DNA from: Diogma glabrata
Taxonomy: Eukaryota; Arthropoda; Insecta; Diptera; Cylindrotomidae
Reading direction: 5' to 3'
Length of the DNA: 64,000 nt
Assembly (NCBI GenBank): GCA_963693315.1
Contig: OY856187.1
Coordinates: forward strand, 383,075,711-383,139,710
The first letter of the stretch is position 1; each line of letters starts with the position of its first letter. A program made the position numbers and the translations under genes. Of this stretch, positions 59,301 through 64,000 are shown piece by piece. Below the pieces are notes generated by a model. That model was not told the DNA's origin, searched no databases, and saw only the letters and a program-made list of their open reading frames with translations.

Positions 59301-61142
59301 TCAAAAATTTTGCAAAAAAAGCATGGGTTAACCCCTTACCTGTTTTTTTAGCGAAAAAAAAAGTTGTCGCAAATCTTAGGGAATGGCATATAAACTGAAA
59401 GGTGGGTCCAAAACAATCCCCTACCTCAAGTTATAGCATAATTGGTAAGCGGGTTTAGCCACAGCACCAGCTTTGGTTTCAAATGTAAAATTTTGGTTTG
59501 CAATTTATGGCCTGTTTAAGATAGCAAACCTGGTATTTTGACTTATTTCGCTTAAATTGACATCTAGAGATTACCGCTAGCATATTTTTTCAATTTTTTT
59601 TTTTGACAAAAATTTTGCAAAAAAAGCATGGGTTAACCCCTTACCTGTTTTTTTAGCGAAAAAAAAAGTTGTCGCAAATCTTGGGGAATGGCATATAAAC
59701 TGAAAGGTGGGTCCAAAACAATCCCCTACCTCAAGTTATAGCATAATTGGTAAGCGGGTTTAGCCACAGCACCAGCTTTGGTTTCAAATGTAAAATTTTG
59801 GTTTGCAATTTATGGCCTGTTTAAGGTAGCAAACCTGGTATTTTGACTTATTTCGCTTAAATTGACATCTAGAGATTACCGCTAGCATATTTTTTCAATT
59901 TTTTTTTTCTCAAAAATTTTGCAAAAAAAGCATGGGTTAACCCCTTACCTGTTTTTTTAGCGAAAAAAAAAGTTGTCGCAAATCTTGGGGAATGGCATAT
60001 AAACTGAAAGGTAGGTCCAAAACAATCCCCTACCTCAAGTTATAGCATAATTGGTAAGCGGGTTTAGCCACAGCACCAGCTTTGGTTTCAAATGTAAAAT
60101 TTTGGTTTGCAATTTATGGCCTGTTTAAGGTAGCAAACCTGGTATTTTGACTTATTTCGCTTAAATTGACATCTAGAGATTACCGCTAGCATATTTTTTC
60201 AATTTTTTTTTTAGACAAATATTTTGCAAAAAAAGCATGGGTTAACCCCTTACCTGTTTTTTTAGCGAAAAAAAAAGTTGTCGCAAATCTTGGGGAATGG
60301 CATATAAACTGAAAGGTGGGTCCAAAACAATCCCCTACCTCAAGTTATAGCATAATTGGTAAGCGGGTTTAGCCACAGCACCAGCTTTGGTTTCAAATGT
60401 AAAATTTTGGTTTGCAATTTATGGCCTGTTTAAGGTAGCAAACCTGGTATTTTGACTTATTTCGCTTAAATTGACATCTAGAGATTACCGCTAGCATATT
60501 TTTTCAATTTTTTTTTTTTGACAAAAATTTTGCAAAAAAAGCATGGGTTAACCCCTTACCTGTTTTTTTAGCGAAAAAAAAAGTTGTCGCAAATCTTGGG
60601 GAATGGCATATAAACTGAAAGGTGGGTCCAAAACAATCCCCTACCTCAAGTTATAGCATAATTGGTAAGCGGGTTTAGCCACAGCACCAGCTTTGGTTTC
60701 AAATGTAAAATTTTGGTTTGCAATTTATGGCCTGTTTAAGGTAGCAAACCTGGTATTTTGACTTATTTCGCTTAAATTGACATCTAGAGATTACCGCTAG
60801 CATATTTTTTCAATTTTTTTTTTCTCAAAAATTTTGCAAAAAAAGCATGGGTTAACCCCTTACCTGTTTTTTTAGCGAAAAAAAAAGTTGTCGCAAATCT
60901 TGGGGAATGGCATATAAACTGAAAGGTGGGTCCAAAACAATCCCCTACCTCAAGTTATAGCATAATTGGTAAGCGGGTTTAGCCACAGCACCAGCTTTGG
61001 TTTCAAATGTAAAATTTTGGTTTGCAATTTATGGCCTGTTTAAGGTAGCAAACCTGGTATTTTGACTTATTTCGCTTAAATTGACATCTAGAGATTACCG
61101 CTAGCATATTTTTTCAATTTTTTTTTTGACAAAAATTTTGCA
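38355..61142. repeat. Long higher-order repeats marked by a GC-to-AA variant
   Basis: In seven monomers the A7-GC before ATGGGTTAA is changed to an unbroken A run, at about 38355, 42314, 46275, 50836, 54184, 57533 and 61142. Gaps are 3959, 3961, 4561, 3348, 3349 and 3609, i.e. about 13, 13, 15, 11, 11 and 12 monomers. Each marked monomer is preceded by a CTC-subtype monomer, so the marker travels with its neighbour. Confidence 0.85.
57791..57815. other. Deletion scar in a satellite monomer with templated insert
   Basis: After GAGATTACC about 62 bases including the T tract are replaced by TAGAGATCAGGCCTTTTAAG, then CCTTACCTG resumes. The insert begins by repeating the nearby CTAGAGAT, as in end joining with local templating. 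Confidence 0.8.
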
Positions 61143-61721
61143 AAAAAAAAATGGGTTAACCCCTTACCTGTTTTTTTAGCGAAAAAAAAAGTTGTCGCAA
61201 ATCTTGGGGAATGGCATATAAACTGAAAGGTGGGTCCAAAACAATCCCCTACCTCAAGTTATAGCATAATTGGTAAGCGGGTTTAGCCACAGCACCAGCT
61301 TTGGTTTCAAATGTAAAATTTTGGTTTGCAATTTATGGCCTGTTTAAGGTAGCAAACCTGGTATTTTGACTTATTTCGCTTAAATTGACATCTAGAGATT
61401 ACCGCTAGCATATTTTTTCAATTTTTTTTTTCTCAAAAATTTTGCAAAAAAAGCATGGGTTAACCCCTTACCTGTTTTTTTAGCGAAAAAAAAAGTTGTC
61501 GCAAATCTTGGGGAATGGCATATAAACTGAAAGGTGGGTCCAAAACAATCCCCTACCTCAAGTTATAGCATAATTGGTAAGCGGGTTTAGCCACAGCACC
61601 AGCTTTGGTTTCAAATGTAAAATTTTGGTTTGCAATTTATGGCCTGTTTAAGGTAGCAAACCTGGTATTTTGACTTATTTCGCTTAAATTGACATCTAGA
61701 GATTACCGCTAGCATATTTTT

Positions 61722-61742
61722 TCAATTTTTTTTTTACCTCAA
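61722..61742. other. Partial-monomer deletion in the array
   Basis: The long T tract joins directly to ACCTCAAGTTATAGC, removing about 125 bases that normally lie between. The array phase is shifted but continues normally afterwards. Confidence 0.85.
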
Positions 61743-64000
61743 GTTATAGCATAATTGGTAAGCGGGTTTAGCCACAGCACCAGCTTTGGTTTCAAATGTA
61801 AAATTTTGGTTTGCAATTTATGGCCTGTTTAAGGTAGCAAACCTGGTATTTTGACTTATTTCGCTTAAATTGACATCTAGAGATTACCGCTAGCATATTT
61901 TTTCAATTTTTTTTTTTTGACAAAAATTTTGCAAAAAAAGCATGGGTTAACCCCTTACCTGTTTTTTTAGCGAAAAAAAAAGTTGTCGCAAATCTTGGGG
62001 AATGGCATATAAACTGAAAGGTGGGTCCAAAACAATCCCCTACCTCAAGTTATAGCATAATTGGTAAGCGGGTTTAGCCACAGCACCAGCTTTGGTTTCA
62101 AATGTAAAATTTTGGTTTGCAATTTATGGCCTGTTTAAGGTAGCAAACCTGGTATTTTGACTTATTTCGCTTAAATTGACATCTAGAGATTACCGCTAGC
62201 ATATTTTTTCAATTTTTTTTTTCTCAAAAATTTTGCAAAAAAAGCATGGGTTAACCCCTTACCTGTTTTTTTAGCGAAAAAAAAAGTTGTCGCAAATCTT
62301 GGGGAATGGCATATAAACTGAAAGGTGGGTCCAAAACAATCCCCTACCTCAAGTTATAGCATAATTGGTAAGCGGGTTTAGCCACAGCACCAGCTTTGGT
62401 TTCAAATGTAAAATTTTGGTTTGCAATTTATGGCCTGTTTAAGGTAGCAAACCTGGTATTTTGACTTATTTCGCTTAAATTGACATCTAGAGATTACCGC
62501 TAGCATATTTTTTCAATTTTTTTTTCTCAAAAATTTTGCAAAAAAAGCATGGGTTAACCCCTTACCTGTTTTTTTAGCGAAAAAAAAAGTTGTCGCAAAT
62601 CTTGGGGAATGGCATATAAACTGAAAGGTGGGTCCAAAACAATCCCCTACCTCAAGTTATAGCATAATTGGTAAGCGGGTTTAGCCACAGCACCAGCTTT
62701 GGTTTCAAATGTAAAATTTTGGTTTGCAATTTATGGCCTGTTTAAGGTAGCAAACCTGGTATTTTGACTTATTTCGCTTAAATTGACATCTAGAGATTAC
62801 CGCTAGCATATTTTTTCAATTTTTTTTTTCTCAAAAATTTTGCAAAAAAAGCATGGGTTAACCCCTTACCTGTTTTTTTAGCGAAAAAAAAAGTTGTCGC
62901 AAATCTTGGGGAATGGCATATAAACTGAAAGGTGGGTCCAAAACAATCCCCTACCTCAAGTTATAGCATAATTGGTAAGCGGGTTTAGCCACAGCACCAG
63001 CTTTGGTTTCAAATGTAAAATTTTGGTTTGCAATTTATGGCCTGTTTAAGGTAGCAAACCTGGTATTTTGACTTATTTCGCTTAAATTGACATCTAGAGA
63101 TTACCGCTAGCATATTTTTTCAATTTTTTTTTTTGACAAAAATTTTGCAAAAAAAGCATGGGTTAACCCCTTACCTGTTTTTTTAGCGAAAAAAAAAGTT
63201 GTCGCAAATCTTGGGGAATGGCATATAAACTGAAAGGTGGGTCCAAAACAATCCCCTACCTCAAGTTATAGCATAATTGGTAAGCGGGTTTAGCCACAGC
63301 ACCAGCTTTGGTTTCAAATGTAAAATTTTGGTTTGCAATTTATGGCCTGTTTAAGGTAGCAAACCTGGTATTTTGACTTATTTCGCTTAAATTGACATCT
63401 AGAGATTACCGCTAGCATATTTTTTCAATTTTTTTTTCTCAAAAATTTTGCAAAAAAAGCATGGGTTAACCCCTTACCTGTTTTTTTAGCGAAAAAAAAA
63501 GTTGTCGCAAATCTTGGGGAATGGCATATAAACTGAAAGGTGGGTCCAAAACAATCCCCTACCTCAAGTTATAGCATAATTGGTAAGCGGGTTTAGCCAC
63601 AGCACCAGCTTTGGTTTCAAATGTAAAATTTTGGTTTGCAATTTATGGCCTGTTTAAGGTAGCAAACCTGGTATTTTGACTTATTTCGCTTAAATTGACA
63701 TCTAGAGATTACCGCTAGCATATTTTTTCAATTTTTTTTTTTGACAAAAATTTTGCAAAAAAAGCATGGGTTAACCCCTTACCTGTTTTTTTAGCGAAAA
63801 AAAAAGTTGTCGCAAATCTTGGGGAATGGCATATAAACTGAAAGGTGGGTCCAAAACAATCCCCTACCTCAAGTTATAGCATAATTGGTAAGCGGGTTTA
63901 GCCACAGCACCAGCTTTGGTTTCAAATGTAAAATTTTGGTTTGCAATTTATGGCCTGTTTAAGGTAGCAAACCTGGTATTTTGACTTATTTCGCTTAAAT

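Larger units (their letters stand above)
21056..64000. repeat. Satellite DNA array, ~304-bp monomer, ~141 copies
   Basis: One uninterrupted head-to-tail array, phased here on GTTGTCGCAAATCTTGG. Starts at 21056, 21361, 21666, 21969, 22273, 22578, 22883, 23187 and onward give spacings of 303-305. Landmarks in order: ATGGCATATAAACTGAAAGG, CAAGTTATAGCATAATTGG, GCGGGTTTAGCCACAGCACC, TGGCCTGTTTAAGGTAGC, TGACATCTAGAGATTACCGC, a T10-12 tract, GCATGGGTTAACCCCTTACC, a T7 tract and an A9 tract. No frame is open for more than about 60 codons. Copies differ by a few bases only. A perfect 10-bp palindrome, GGGTTAACCC, occurs once per monomer. The array continues past the right edge of the window. It may be pericentromeric or other heterochromatin (inference); it is not a CRISPR array, since there are no variable spacers. 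Confidence 0.98.
24102..64000. repeat. Interior domain of the array, type B monomers
   Basis: From here every monomer has TTTTGGTTTGCAATTT (one exception at about 46748-46771) and ACCGCTAGC. The T tract is followed by either GACAAAAAT or CTCAAAAAT; these two subtypes alternate in irregular patterns that reveal higher-order structure. The switch from type A occurs within one monomer. Confidence 0.92.

Noticed and set aside
21056..64000. CRISPR-like or coding tandem repeat
   Set aside because: The repeats are contiguous with no variable spacers, the host is eukaryotic, and all six frames contain stops in each monomer.

Overview
This is eukaryotic, almost certainly insect, nuclear DNA. Evidence: short GT-AG introns, three LINE remnants, several Ty3/gypsy-type LTR remnants, a fragment of the animal O-GlcNAc transferase gene, very AT-rich intergenic DNA and a long satellite array. 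Nothing resembles a bacterial operon, CRISPR array or prophage. The species cannot be named from the sequence.

Layout. (1) About 121-4446: a decayed Ty3/gypsy retrotransposon on the minus strand with two LTRs, polypurine tract, gag zinc knuckle, protease, RT-RNase H and integrase. It carries stops, frameshifts, a gag deletion and an RT deletion. (2) 4936-8340: a decayed minus-strand LINE (endonuclease, RT, C-terminal zinc knuckle), split by a 1.5-kb palindromic foldback element at 5111-6636 with matching terminal inverted repeats and a near-perfect 8-bp target duplication. (3) 9028-9400: the last two coding exons of a plausible live host gene on the plus strand, encoding a cysteine-containing extracellular protein with a hydrophobic C-terminal tail; possible further small exons lie at 9997-10217. 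(4) 10288-11130: a GC-rich coding island with a primer-binding-site-like motif, probably an LTR-element gag remnant. (5) 11438-11692: an OGT TPR pseudo-exon. (6) 12040-12830: a LINE fragment with RT and RNase H. (7) 14203-14645: unrecognised coding-like remnant. (8) 14955-16190: a second gypsy-type remnant (3' LTR, PPT, integrase). (9) 16422-17850: a roughly 1.4-kb decayed reading frame of unknown origin. (10) 17850-19615: extremely AT-rich DNA with no gene seen. (11) 19617-20245: a LINE RT fragment ending in poly(A).

(12) 21056-64000: two thirds of the window is one head-to-tail array of about 141 copies of a ~304-bp satellite, running off the right edge. The left edge is visible and fuses to an apparently dispersed element (20793-21055). 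The array has an edge domain (type A) and a homogenised interior (type B). Diagnostic variants reveal nested higher-order repeats of 2, 3, 6, 11 and 13 monomers. No gene or long ORF is seen inside it.

The window is therefore a repeat-rich, probably heterochromatic or pericentromere-like region (inference) with at most one active host gene. The parts most worth a second look are the satellite (its apparent origin at the left edge and its changing higher-order structure), the nested foldback element, and the unidentified coding remnants.
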